Shown here piece by piece: positions 19,687-28,296 of a stretch of 64,000 bases of DNA. Each line of letters opens with the position of its first letter. Position 1 is the stretch's first letter. The notes below the pieces were generated by a model. It ran no database searches. It was given only the letters and a program-made list of their open reading frames with translations, and was not told the origin of the DNA. The stretch covers positions 94,458 through 158,457 of the forward strand of contig NEWQ02000015.1 in assembly GCA_002869855.2 (NCBI GenBank), read 5' to 3'. Position numbers and translations under genes: made by a program. This DNA is from Nitrospira sp. CG24D. GTDB lineage: Bacteria; Nitrospirota; Nitrospiria; Nitrospirales; Nitrospiraceae.

Positions 19687-20514
19687 ATGGCACTAATTAT
19701 CAACAACAACCCGGCATCAATTTCCGCCCAGCGGAATTTGTCGGTCAGCACCAACCAATTGGGACGCTCGGTCGAGCGTCTCTCATCCGGCCTTCGGATT
19801 ACGCGAGCCGCGGACGATGCCGCCGGCCTCGGACTGTCCGAATCCTTGCGGGCGCAGATCCGCAGCATCAACCAATCCGTCCGGAACTCCTCGGACGGTA
19901 TCAGCTTGACGCAGATCGCCGACGGCGCCGCCTCGACCATCGGAAACCTCCTGTCTCGGCTTCGGGAATTATCCTCTCAGTCGGCCAGCGGTACGGTCGG
20001 CAACACGGAGCGGTCGTATATCGATCAGGAATTCGTGGCGTTGCGGTCGGAAATCGACCGTATCGCGCAGGTCACCGAATTCAACGGTCAGGCCCTGACC
20101 AGCGGCAGCACCATCAGCTTCTCGATCGCCATTGGGTTCAGAAGCGGATCAGGCAACACGCTCAGCCTCGATCTCAATGACATCACCACCTCGTCATTGG
20201 GGATCAGCTCAGTGAACGTGTCCACGTCAGCCAATGCCACGAGCGCGCTGGCCAACATCGATAACGCGATCAGCGCCATCGCAACCGCCCGCGCCGAATA
20301 CGGTTCAATTCAGAACCGCTTCGAGGCGACCATTGCGAACCTGCAGGTGACGAGCGAAAACCTCACCGCCGCCGAGTCGCGCATCCGCGATGCGGATATC
20401 GCCCATGAAACGTCGGTATTCACCAAGAACCAGATCCTGGTGCAAACCGGCATCTCGGTTTTGGCGCAGGCCAACAACCTCCCGCAACAGGCCTTGGCCT
20501 TGCTGCAGAGGTAG
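19687..20514 (+). CDS. fliC: flagellin
   Basis: This 275-residue protein is the filament subunit. The N-terminal D0/D1 helices (INNNPASISAQRNL, LSSGLRITRAADDAAGLGLS) and the C-terminal D1/D0 helices (AESRIRDADIAHET, QANNLPQQALALLQR) are fully typical. Only a small central segment (about residues 110-180) separates them, so the variable outer domains are short. AAGGAGGA precedes the ATG. The leader of about 100 nt and the sigma-28 promoter mark it as a late flagellar gene. The central part is rich in Ser/Thr, giving possible O-glycosylation sites for the upstream glycosyltransferases. Confidence 0.97.
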   Translation: MALIINNNPASISAQRNLSVSTNQLGRSVERLSSGLRITRAADDAAGLGLSESLRAQIRSINQSVRNSSDGISLTQIADGAASTIGNLLSRLRELSSQSASGTVGNTERSYIDQEFVALRSEIDRIAQVTEFNGQALTSGSTISFSIAIGFRSGSGNTLSLDLNDITTSSLGISSVNVSTSANATSALANIDNAISAIATARAEYGSIQNRFEATIANLQVTSENLTAAESRIRDADIAHETSVFTKNQILVQTGISVLAQANNLPQQALALLQR

Positions 20515-20522
20515 TAATCGCC

Positions 20523-20555
20523 GGGGGCGGCCGCTCCTCATGAGCGGCCGCCCCC
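20523..20555 (+). terminator. strong hairpin after flagellin
   Basis: A perfect 14-bp G+C-rich stem (20523-20536 with 20542-20555) has a 5-nt loop and begins 8 nt after the flagellin stop. No T-run follows, so it may act as a partial terminator or a 3' stabiliser that raises flagellin mRNA over the downstream flaG-fliD genes. Confidence 0.7.
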
Positions 20556-20580
20556 ACCCTAGGTTCACACGGAGGCTGCC

Positions 20581-20943
20581 ATGATTACATCAGTAACCGG
20601 CAAAGCAGATCTCCTGACCACACCCGCCCGCGGGGGTGAACCGGATCATGCAGCGGCCAAACAGCCGACTGCCGCACGGACGCAATCTGATACCGACAAC
20701 CAGTCAACCGCCCCGATCGATCGGACGACCCTCGAACAGGCGGTGGCTAAGGTCAGTGAAGATATCCAGGCACACGATACGAATCTGAAGTTTGAAATCG
20801 ATGAGTCGACTGATCGGGTGATCGTCAAAGTCATCGAAAAAGATTCCGGAGAAGTCATCCGCCAGTTCCCGCCGAAAGAAGTGCTTGAACTGGCGAAATT
20901 CTTCAACAGCTCAAAGGGCATCCTGCTCAAGGAGCAGGCCTGA
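20581..20943 (+). CDS. flaG: FlaG family protein
   Basis: This 120-residue protein has a low-complexity N-terminus of about 45 residues. The conserved FlaG domain follows: LKFEIDESTDRVIVKVIEKD, then GEVIRQFPPKEVLEL. FlaG influences filament length in several bacteria. It has a good ribosome site (CGGAGG) and lies between flagellin and fliD, the usual place. Probably cytoplasmic or co-exported; the exact role is not known. Confidence 0.92.
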   Translation: MITSVTGKADLLTTPARGGEPDHAAAKQPTAARTQSDTDNQSTAPIDRTTLEQAVAKVSEDIQAHDTNLKFEIDESTDRVIVKVIEKDSGEVIRQFPPKEVLELAKFFNSSKGILLKEQA

Positions 20944-20963
20944 GCCTGTGAGGGACACGAGAC

Positions 20964-22361
20964 ATGGCGACCATCAGCTTCGGCGGGCTGGGGAATGGGC
21001 TTGATTTCGGGAAAGTGGTTGAACAACTGGTCAAGGTCGCACACCTGCCGGTTGACAGCCTGACCGAAAAAAAAGGCGCCCTCGGCTCAAAGTCGACCGA
21101 TTACGCGACGCTGAGCACCAAACTGATCGGCCTCCAGAGCGCCGCGGATAAGCTGCGGCTCTCGACCTCGTTTGACCGGACGACGACGAGCGTGTCCGAT
21201 ACCAGTGCGTTGAGCGCCGTCGGCTCCTCCACTGCCACATCGGGCACGTACTCGCTCAAGATCACCCAACTCGCGCAGTCCAATCAAATCACGAACAAAG
21301 CCGCCAAAACCGTCGCCACGACGACGACCGATATCGTCGGAGGGGCGTCAGGTACCTTTACATTCAAAGTCGGCAGCGGAGCCGACCAAACGGTGACACT
21401 CAGCGACACGGCGACACTGGAAGACCTCAAAAGTTCGATTAATGACCTCGGCGCCGGCGCGACGGCATCGCTTATCAATACCGGAACGGATACCACTCCG
21501 GCCTATCGGCTCGTCCTCACGTCCTCGACCACCGGAGCCTCCAACGGCATCACCCTCGTGGCCGACAATACGACTCTGGATTTCATCAATGGCAGCGGAA
21601 CCGGCGGCATCGATACGCTGCAAGCCGCTCAAGATGCCATTGCCATTATCGGAGACCCTGCGCTGAACCCCGTCACGGTGACACGAAGCACCAATGCCAT
21701 CTCCGACGCCATCGCCGGCGTCACCCTCACCTTGCTGGAGACAACCGGGACGTCAACCGTTCAAGTCAATGTCAGCCGTGATGTGACCGCGGTGAAAGAG
21801 AATATCAAAGGGCTGGCGACCGCCTATAACGAAGTCCTGAAGTATATCAACGAGCGGACGACGTACGATGTAGCGACAAAAAAGGGCGGCAACTTTTTTG
21901 GAGAACCCACCGCTCGCGGCGTCATCTCCCAGATTCGTACGGCCTTGTCTTCCTCTATAGCCGGTGCGGGCTCCCTGAATACCCTCGGAGCACTGGGATT
22001 CAAGACGGACCGAGAGGGGACTGTCACCGTTGATGAAGCGAAGCTGGATACCGCCTTGAGTGCGAGTTACAGCAATGTCCGAACCCTCTTTATCAATCAG
22101 ACCGGGAGTGCCGGGATCGCGCAGTTGCTCAATACAGCGGTGGACTCGTTGACCAATGTCGCATCCGGTCAATTGACATTGCGTAAAAATGGACTCGCCA
22201 AGCAAATTACCAGTCTGTCCGCAGACATACTGAGAAAAGAAGATGCCGTCACCAAATACGAAGACCGGCTCAAGGCACAATATGCGGCGCTGGATGGTCT
22301 CCTCAGACGTCTCCAGAGCCAAAGCAGTTCACTCCAATCCAATTCCTCGAGTGGGAACTGA
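20964..22361 (+). CDS. fliD: flagellar hook-associated protein 2 (filament cap)
   Basis: This 465-residue protein has the FliD N-terminal domain (FGGLGNGLDFGKVVEQLVK, then LTEKKGALGSK) and the C-terminal domain ending in a coiled coil (KYEDRLKAQYAALDGLLRRL), with a Ser-rich tail. FliD caps the growing filament and promotes flagellin folding. The central region is Ser/Thr-rich, as in many FliDs. It is 20 nt from flaG and in the same operon. Confidence 0.95.
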   Translation: MATISFGGLGNGLDFGKVVEQLVKVAHLPVDSLTEKKGALGSKSTDYATLSTKLIGLQSAADKLRLSTSFDRTTTSVSDTSALSAVGSSTATSGTYSLKITQLAQSNQITNKAAKTVATTTTDIVGGASGTFTFKVGSGADQTVTLSDTATLEDLKSSINDLGAGATASLINTGTDTTPAYRLVLTSSTTGASNGITLVADNTTLDFINGSGTGGIDTLQAAQDAIAIIGDPALNPVTVTRSTNAISDAIAGVTLTLLETTGTSTVQVNVSRDVTAVKENIKGLATAYNEVLKYINERTTYDVATKKGGNFFGEPTARGVISQIRTALSSSIAGAGSLNTLGALGFKTDREGTVTVDEAKLDTALSASYSNVRTLFINQTGSAGIAQLLNTAVDSLTNVASGQLTLRKNGLAKQITSLSADILRKEDAVTKYEDRLKAQYAALDGLLRRLQSQSSSLQSNSSSGN

Positions 22362-22392
22362 GCTCATCACGCAGTAGGGGATACACACACCT

Positions 22393-22788
22393 ATGGTCGC
22401 ACAATACGCCCAGCAGTATCAGCAAACCCAGATCCTCACCTCTTCACGGGTACAGATCGTGGTCTTACTCTATGATGCCGCCATCCAATCTATCGAATTG
22501 ACGCGTCGCGCCATTGAAACCAACAACTTGTCGGACAAAGCGCGATTCATAGGCCGGGCTATCTCAATTATTGGGGAGCTCGACAGCGTGTTGGATTACG
22601 AGCAGGGGGGAGACATTGCAAAGTCGTTGCATCGCCTCTACGACTACATGCTAAGCGAGCTTGTCGAAGCCAATGCCAAACATATGAGCACTCGGCTCGA
22701 TGGGCCCGCGCGTTGTCTCACAACCCTGCGGGAAGCCTGGAGAGAGGTCGCAGCGCAACAGCAGGCCCCATTGGCGTTGGCCCGTTAA
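22393..22788 (+). CDS. fliS: flagellar export chaperone FliS
   Basis: This 131-residue all-helical protein has the FliS pattern: an N-terminal AQYAQQYQQTQ, then VQIVVLLYDAAIQSIELTRRA and the DYMLSELVEANA helix. FliS binds the C-terminus of flagellin and prevents premature polymerisation. It lies directly after fliD, as expected. Confidence 0.94.
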   Translation: MVAQYAQQYQQTQILTSSRVQIVVLLYDAAIQSIELTRRAIETNNLSDKARFIGRAISIIGELDSVLDYEQGGDIAKSLHRLYDYMLSELVEANAKHMSTRLDGPARCLTTLREAWREVAAQQQAPLALAR

Positions 22789-22792
22789 TCAC

Positions 22793-23119
22793 ATGGAACC
22801 AGCCTCCGACAAGGATCTGCATACGATCAAGGCTGTCACCGAGGCGGCGGGATTGGCAGCAACGCGAGGGGAATGGAATAGGGTGGAGCACTACCTTCAA
22901 TTACGAGAGCATCTCCTCTCCCAAGAAGCCCTCTCCCCCGAGCATAGGACATATGTGCTGACAGTCGATCGCACGATTGCAGAACAGATTACGGTAGCCC
23001 AGGCAGGCTTGGCTTCACTGCTTGATGAAGCCGCCAAGACACGCCAACGGCTACAAGGATTGCGCCGATGGAATGGCGCGTTCTCCTCGGACTCAGGGAC
23101 GATTGAGCGGCACATCTAA
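22793..23119 (+). CDS. FliT-like flagellar protein
   Basis: This 108-residue helical protein starts at ATG 22793, 5 nt after fliS. Position (fliD-fliS-fliT order), size and the heptad-like EHLLSQEALSPEHR..LTVDRTIAEQITVAQ pattern fit FliT, the chaperone for FliD. Sequence conservation in this family is weak, so the assignment rests mainly on context. A longer reading from 22700 overlaps fliS and is rejected. Confidence 0.6.
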   Translation: MEPASDKDLHTIKAVTEAAGLAATRGEWNRVEHYLQLREHLLSQEALSPEHRTYVLTVDRTIAEQITVAQAGLASLLDEAAKTRQRLQGLRRWNGAFSSDSGTIERHI

Positions 23120-23142
23120 CCAATCGCGCCCGGGAGACTCAT

Positions 23143-23343
23143 ATGGGAATCGCAGTCCATCAGATACATAACCTGGTCCGGACGTATCAACGAGCGCTGC
23201 AGCCGGCCTCATCGGATACATCTCCCGCACCAAGCACCCGCCAAGCCGACCGCGTCTCTGTATCAGCGAAAGCTCGTGAACTGCATGAGCAAGTCGCCGC
23301 ACTTCCAGAACATGACCGCGACAACACAAAGAGGTCCAGGTGA
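23143..23343 (+). CDS. short FlgM-like protein lacking the sigma-binding half
   Basis: This 66-residue protein has a disordered N-terminus followed by ADRVSVSAKARELHEQ, which resembles the central DxVxxSxxAxEL segment of the anti-sigma-28 factor FlgM. The C-terminal helices of FlgM that bind sigma-28 are missing; the protein ends in a charged NTKRSR tail. GGGAGA precedes the ATG. The stop overlaps the GTG of the next gene (GTGA). It may be a FlgM relative with another partner, or a small flagellar protein of unknown role. Confidence 0.55.
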   Translation: MGIAVHQIHNLVRTYQRALQPASSDTSPAPSTRQADRVSVSAKARELHEQVAALPEHDRDNTKRSR

Positions 23344-24869
23344 GCACACAACCGCACGACGGTCTTTCGCGCATTCTTCTCGTCGGAACCCAGGTTCTCC
23401 ATCGGGATATGCGCTGGATTCAACTCGCGCGACATGGATTTACATTTGTGCCCGTCGCAAAACGACATTGCACACTCGACACCGACAGCACCGCAGACAT
23501 CCAAGCCATCATCTATCAGGTGGGTACCCGAACGACGGACACTCTGGCTTTTCTCGAAACCGTCGCAAACCGACAGAGCGACCTGTGTATCATTCTCGTC
23601 GGACAGAACCAAAAACCAGACACGGTCGCACAGTATCTCCGCAAGGGCGCCTTCGACTATGTGAATTGGCCCTGTTCCCTGTCACGTCTGACCGACTCTC
23701 TGATCAGCGGACTCAACAACCGCCAGACTTTCTTGGAAGTCCGCAACCTCTCCGGCGATCTGGCCACTGCCAATCAGTCCCTCGCCCATGAGCGAGATAC
23801 GCTCAAGCAATTCAATCAGCGCTTGGCCGGCCTCAATCAGTTGACGCAGGCGCTGGCCAGATCACTGAAGCCTGAGGATGTCGTTCAAGCCCTCTTCACC
23901 GGTGTTCCATCACTCACCGGGGCCGAGCTCATTGGCTTAGTTCGCACAACTCCTGAGCAAGTCTGGACCTGGTCGAAAGCGGGACACCAGGAACGGGAAA
24001 ATACGCTGAAGGCACAACTCCTCGGACGGCTCGGACGATCGCCGCAGCGAATCACATCAGGAGCGACCACCTTACGCTTGGTCGGCGCCCGCTCCATACC
24101 GCTGATGAGAAGTGAAGACGCGATACCCGCGCACCCACAGCAAGAAGCTCATGCGATGCACGATATTCCGCTGGCGATCGGACCTCACGCCATTGGGGTT
24201 CTCCACGTTCAACGAGATAAGTCTCAGCCCTTCACAGAAGACGAACAGCAGTTGCTGGCCACCATTGGCACATCGCTGTCACTCACGTTACGGAATGCCG
24301 ACGCCCACCAAGATCTCCACAACATGGCATTGCGGGACCCTCTGACCGGCGTATTCAACCGCCGCGCCCTTGATGAACCACTCAGGCGTGAATTGAAGGC
24401 CGGCCTCCGCTACGGGGCACCGGCCTGCTTGATGATCCTGGACCTCGACTACTTTAAAACCGTGAATGACCGTTTGGGACACACGGCCGGCGATCTCGTT
24501 TTGCGAGACCTCGCCTCGCTGATGACGGACACCGTGCGCGATGTCGATACCGTCGGACGGTATGGGGGAGAGGAGTTTGCCATCATTCTGCCGCACACGT
24601 CGATCGAGCAGGCCCAGCCCTTAGCCGAACGCCTCCGCAGCCTGATTGAAACCCATGCGTTTGATGTCGAGGATGGCACCGTTCGACTGACGGCCAGCAT
24701 CGGGATCGCCGAGGTGTGCAATCCTGCCATAGCTTCGGTCGAGGATTGGGTGAATGCGGCCGATACAGCACTCTACGACGCGAAAGCGCAGGGGCGTAAT
24801 CGCGTGGTCGTGCATGCGCCGATTCCACTGGCTCCGGTTCTGGCGGCCACGCTCTGCGTCGCCGCCTAG
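23340..24869 (+). CDS. diguanylate cyclase with degenerate receiver and GAF-like domain
   Basis: This 509-residue protein starts at GTG 23340 (AAGAGG upstream). Residues about 1-125 look like a response-regulator receiver but lack the acidic pocket and phospho-Asp (AIIYQVG strand). A coiled segment (about 135-165) and a GAF-like domain (about 170-330) follow. The GGDEF domain (about 345-495) has the active GGEEF at 409-413 and an inhibitory RxxD site, R400-D403, five residues upstream. It should make c-di-GMP with product feedback. A PilZ effector is encoded next, and the flagellar operon precedes it, so motility control is likely. Confidence 0.9.
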   Translation: MSTQPHDGLSRILLVGTQVLHRDMRWIQLARHGFTFVPVAKRHCTLDTDSTADIQAIIYQVGTRTTDTLAFLETVANRQSDLCIILVGQNQKPDTVAQYLRKGAFDYVNWPCSLSRLTDSLISGLNNRQTFLEVRNLSGDLATANQSLAHERDTLKQFNQRLAGLNQLTQALARSLKPEDVVQALFTGVPSLTGAELIGLVRTTPEQVWTWSKAGHQERENTLKAQLLGRLGRSPQRITSGATTLRLVGARSIPLMRSEDAIPAHPQQEAHAMHDIPLAIGPHAIGVLHVQRDKSQPFTEDEQQLLATIGTSLSLTLRNADAHQDLHNMALRDPLTGVFNRRALDEPLRRELKAGLRYGAPACLMILDLDYFKTVNDRLGHTAGDLVLRDLASLMTDTVRDVDTVGRYGGEEFAIILPHTSIEQAQPLAERLRSLIETHAFDVEDGTVRLTASIGIAEVCNPAIASVEDWVNAADTALYDAKAQGRNRVVVHAPIPLAPVLAATLCVAA

Positions 24870-24896
24870 GGCAAGCAAGAAAGAGTCAGGCCTACG

Positions 24897-25496
24897 ATGA
24901 GTCAGATACAGCCGCTTCGAGAATCTTCCATCGCCGTCGATGAACGCCGGGAGTGGATCCGTGTCGATGATCACCTTCTGATGGAGTATCGCCTGACGAG
25001 CGAGTCAGCCGACACTCCCCAGCCTGGCATGCCGCCGCTGACCGATGAGATGATAGAGGCCGCCGTCGGCAAACCGACCGCCGATCTGCTTGCGCGCTCC
25101 GGTGATACGCTGGCGACGTCCCCCTTCCTTCCTTGGATTATGAAAGTCGATTGGTTGATGGAGGTGCTGCTGCGAGGCATGGCGCATATTCAGCCGGAGA
25201 GTATCACCATCGCGCGACTGACCGAGGTCAATATCAGCGGGGGAGGAATCAGTTTCGTCTCACCGCGTCCCTTTCAAGCATCAGAATTGTTGACGCTGAA
25301 ACTGATTCTTCCGCCCTTTACTCCCGTCAACACCACCGCGAAGGTCATTCGCACGTCACCGTTGACCGGCGCGCCAGGCTATCTCATCGCGACACAGTAC
25401 GTCGAGCTGTCTCCGGATGATCAAGAGCACATTATCCGCCATATTATTCAGACACAGGCAGAACGCCTCCGGGCCAGACGTAATACCGGAGGGTGA
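24897..25496 (+). CDS. PilZ domain protein with long internal insertion
   Basis: This 199-residue protein is a c-di-GMP receptor candidate. The RxxxR motif is RREWIR (R18, R22) and the D/NxSxxG motif is NISGGG (N112). In most PilZ domains these lie much closer; here about 85 residues are inserted, partly predicted helical (LTDEMIEAAVGKPTADLLAR and PWIMKVDWLMEVLL). It lies 27 nt after a diguanylate cyclase, suggesting a local c-di-GMP source-and-receptor pair acting on flagellar function. Confidence 0.85.
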   Translation: MSQIQPLRESSIAVDERREWIRVDDHLLMEYRLTSESADTPQPGMPPLTDEMIEAAVGKPTADLLARSGDTLATSPFLPWIMKVDWLMEVLLRGMAHIQPESITIARLTEVNISGGGISFVSPRPFQASELLTLKLILPPFTPVNTTAKVIRTSPLTGAPGYLIATQYVELSPDDQEHIIRHIIQTQAERLRARRNTGG

Positions 25497-25514
25497 CCAG
25501 AACAATCTCTGGTC
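25495..25514 (+). terminator. small hairpin between convergent genes
   Basis: GACCAGA (25495-25501) pairs with TCTGGTC (25508-25514) around a 6-nt loop, just at the PilZ stop. It lies between convergent genes (PilZ and the MinD-like ATPase). No T-run follows, so termination is uncertain. Confidence 0.3.
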
Positions 25515-25593
25515 ATCGCCCCTCTCAAGCAACGCCTCTCACCCAGAACTTTCACGCTTTTCGGGCTACGCTTCACACGAGACGAACTGCGGA

Positions 25594-26493
25594 CTATGCG
25601 GCTTGCGCTGGAGAACCAGCAATCCGCTGGAGGAGAGTGTCGGCAATGTGTCCGAGCGCCACCGCGGCTGGAGCCGTTGGCTCCAGCTCGGTCACCGGCA
25701 GATACCTGCGCACAGCCCGTTCCATGGCAGGGTCGTCAGGAATTTCCCCCAGGAGAGTCAGGTCTCCGCCGACATATTCCTTCAAGAGTTTCCGAAGCTG
25801 CAACACATTGACGCGTGAGCGGCCGGCGACGCGATTGAGGATCAACGCGGGTTGAAACGTGCGCAGCGATGTCTCGGCGATCCCGCGTCCCGCTTCATCA
25901 GTCTTTCCTGCGACATCCAATACTTCTTCGACACTACTGAAGTCGCGGTCCGACAACGCCTCAGCCATCGCGTCACGGGCAAGAAATGAGGAGAGCACGC
26001 GGCGGATCGCCGCCAGCTTGATGAAGCGATAGAGATCCAAGACTGAGGTGGGGTCCGGTGTGGCCACGGCGACATGGTGATCCGCCATGAGGAAGAAATC
26101 GAGAGCATGATAGCTGGTCCCGGCGCCGATATCCGCGACAATGATGTCGGTGTCCAACTCCTGAAAATTGCGGATGAGCCGTTTTTTCTTAGAATAGGAC
26201 ATGTTGGCCGTCGCCAGCGTATCACCGGTGCCCGGAATAATGCGCAGATTCTTATGAACAGATAAGGGTTGGGCTATCTCCGATAGCGTCGCCACGCGGC
26301 GATTCAGAAAATCGGTCAACGTCAGCGGAGGATTTAACAGACCGAAGAGAATATGACTATCCGCGCCGCCCACATCGAGGTCGGCCAGCACTACGCGTTG
26401 CCCGCGCTTGGCCATTAAGAGAGCGAGGTTCGCCGACACCACACTCTTACCGACTCCTCCCTTTCCCGACGCGATCGAGATGATCGTGGTCAT
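25594..26493 (-). CDS. MinD/ParA-like P-loop ATPase
   Basis: This 299-residue protein starts at ATG 26493 (MTTIISIASGKGGVGKS); the longer reading to 26790 runs through an intergenic region on the opposite side and is rejected. It has the deviant Walker A GKGGVGKS with the signature lysine, a switch region LADLDVGGADSH, and DIIVADIGAG as Walker B. Related proteins position flagella (FlhG) or regulate cell-envelope machinery. It lacks the FlhG N-terminal FlhF-activating DQA motif. It lies next to the chemotaxis operon and divergent from an HTH gene. Confidence 0.85.
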   Translation of the reverse strand: MTTIISIASGKGGVGKSVVSANLALLMAKRGQRVVLADLDVGGADSHILFGLLNPPLTLTDFLNRRVATLSEIAQPLSVHKNLRIIPGTGDTLATANMSYSKKKRLIRNFQELDTDIIVADIGAGTSYHALDFFLMADHHVAVATPDPTSVLDLYRFIKLAAIRRVLSSFLARDAMAEALSDRDFSSVEEVLDVAGKTDEAGRGIAETSLRTFQPALILNRVAGRSRVNVLQLRKLLKEYVGGDLTLLGEIPDDPAMERAVRRYLPVTELEPTAPAAVALGHIADTLLQRIAGSPAQAA

Positions 26494-26683
26494 TGCGCAA
26501 AGTTCCTGATGGTTGGCGATGGATATCGAGTACTTCATCGGCTGTAGAGCCACCAAACCTAAGCGCGACCGGGTTCGAAGACTCATCACCCGCACCAGCC
26601 GACACCGCCGAGAATCTCCTTGCGCTATTCGACGCCAGTGCGCCCTCAAGTTTTCTATCGGGCACACCGATAACTCACTCACT

Positions 26684-26905
26684 ATGAATAATCCTATGAC
26701 CGCATCAATCGTGACCCAGGCAAACACAACGGATGGCGAGATCTTGACGGTCCAGGAAGTGGCGCGGTTTCTCCGCGTACCCAAGTCCACCGTCTATAAG
26801 CTCGCGCGTGTCGGCGAATTGCCGGCCTCGAAAATCGGAAAGCATTGGCGCTTTCTCCGACGCGACATCCATGACTGGATGCACAGCCGCTCGCAAGCCG
26901 CGTAG
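26684..26905 (+). CDS. excisionase-type helix-turn-helix DNA-binding protein
   Basis: This 73-residue protein has the AlpA/Xis-like HTH pattern ILTVQEVARFLRVPKSTVYK followed by the wing GKHWRFLRRDIHDWM. Starts at ATG 26684 or 26696 are both possible. No phage or integrase gene is near, so despite the family name it is more likely a small transcription regulator. It is divergent from the MinD-like gene and upstream of cheR; it could control either. Confidence 0.78.
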   Translation: MNNPMTASIVTQANTTDGEILTVQEVARFLRVPKSTVYKLARVGELPASKIGKHWRFLRRDIHDWMHSRSQAA

Positions 26906-27016
26906 ATCGCCCCCGGCTCGCTGGTCGGTTGAAAAGAGTACTGACACTCGAGGCGCGCGACGCGCAGACGAGCGTCACGATATTGTCCGGAACCCGCTCG
27001 CGGGCAAAGGAGTTTC

Positions 27017-27880
27017 ATGGGCAGTCCCGTCACAAAAGCAGAAGCAGAACAGACCAAGCGAGGCATGGATGCCGAGACCTTCAAGCTCCTGCGAGAGTTT
27101 ATCTACGAGCAGACGGGGATCACATTCCAGGAGAATCAGAAATATCTCCTGGAGAGCCGGCTCGTGTCACGTCTCAAGGAACACAAACTCGCGACCTATG
27201 CCGACTACGTCAACTATCTCCGCTTCGATACCTTTCGCGACAGGGAACTCGTCTCGCTGTATGGACTGATCACAACGAACGAGACCTATTTCTATCGGGA
27301 TCAACCACAGCTCGACTCCTTCATCAATACTGTCATTCCGGCCGTCATGGAAGCCAACAAAGCTACCCGCCAGATACGGATCTGGAGCGCCGCCTGCTCA
27401 TCGGGTGATGAGCCCTATACCCTGGCGCTCATACTGTCCGACTACGCGCCGCTGGTGAACTGGAACATTGAAATCCTGGCCACAGACATCAGCGAACCGA
27501 TCCTGAAGTTAGCGAAGGCCGGAGCCTACACCGCCCACGCCTTGCGCCATGTCCCCCCTCACCTCAAGACCAGACATTTCAATGCGCAAGGGGAGAAGTT
27601 CGCGATCTCCTCGACGATCAAAAGCCGGGTCAAGTTCATGAACCTGAATCTCTACGACCGCCCGCGCCTGAAGCTGGTTCGAGGCATCGACATCGTCTTT
27701 TGCCGAAACTGCCTGATCTATTTCGACGACAAAGCGAAGCATCAAATTGTGACCGATCTCGCAGGCGCATTAAAGCCCAACGGCTACCTCATCATCGGCT
27801 TCTCAGAGTCCCTGACCAAGATGAGCGATGTGCTTCGATCGCAACACGTAGGCCGATCAGTCGTGTACCAGAAACTGTAA
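27017..27880 (+). CDS. cheR: chemotaxis protein methyltransferase CheR
   Basis: This 287-residue protein has the CheR N-terminal helical domain (LREFIYEQTGITF, YLLESRL) and the SAM-dependent methyltransferase domain (IRIWSAACSSGDEPYTLAL, then IDIVFCRNCLIYFD). It methylates glutamates of chemoreceptors. AAAGGAG precedes the ATG. It heads the che operon, 19 nt before cheY. Confidence 0.96.
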   Translation: MGSPVTKAEAEQTKRGMDAETFKLLREFIYEQTGITFQENQKYLLESRLVSRLKEHKLATYADYVNYLRFDTFRDRELVSLYGLITTNETYFYRDQPQLDSFINTVIPAVMEANKATRQIRIWSAACSSGDEPYTLALILSDYAPLVNWNIEILATDISEPILKLAKAGAYTAHALRHVPPHLKTRHFNAQGEKFAISSTIKSRVKFMNLNLYDRPRLKLVRGIDIVFCRNCLIYFDDKAKHQIVTDLAGALKPNGYLIIGFSESLTKMSDVLRSQHVGRSVVYQKL

Positions 27881-27898
27881 GACACCAGAGGAGGACCC

Positions 27899-28282
27899 AT
27901 GCCAGCAGATCTCAATATGAAGATTCTCGTCGTCGATGACATGTCCACCATGCGCCGCATCGTGAAGAACATTCTCAAGCAACTCGGCTTCTCTAATATG
28001 GAAGAAGCCGAGAACGGCCAGGAAGCGTTGCAGAAACTCAAGGCGGATACATACGGGTTCGTCGTGTCCGATTGGAACATGCCGGTCATGCCCGGCATCG
28101 AAATGCTCCGCGCCATCCGGGCCGATGAAAAGCTGAAACATATCCCGGTGCTCATGGTGACAGCCGAAGCCCAGAAAGAGAATCTGATCGAAGCCATCCA
28201 GGCGGGCGTGAACAGCTATGTCGTCAAGCCGTTCACCGCTGAAACCATGCAGGAGAAGATCAACAAGATCTTCAATAAATAG
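27899..28282 (+). CDS. cheY: chemotaxis response regulator CheY
   Basis: This 127-residue single receiver domain has LVVDDM (acidic pair), [13 protein letters not shown] (phospho-Asp), MVTAEA (Thr switch) and VVKPF (conserved Lys). It is very close to the proteobacterial CheY type. When phosphorylated it binds the flagellar motor switch. It has a strong ribosome site, AGAGGAGG. CheZ follows, consistent with CheY-P hydrolysis. Confidence 0.97.
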   Translation: MPADLNMKILVVDDMSTMRRIVKNILKQLGFSNMEEAENGQEALQKLKADTYGFVVSDWNMPVMPGIEMLRAIRADEKLKHIPVLMVTAEAQKENLIEAIQAGVNSYVVKPFTAETMQEKINKIFNK

Positions 28283-28296
28283 GAAGGACCTGAGTC

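Noticed and set aside
26684-26905. Excisionase-type HTH as evidence for a prophage or integrative element
   Set aside because: No integrase, att-like repeats or phage genes are nearby; the HTH family is also used by ordinary regulators.
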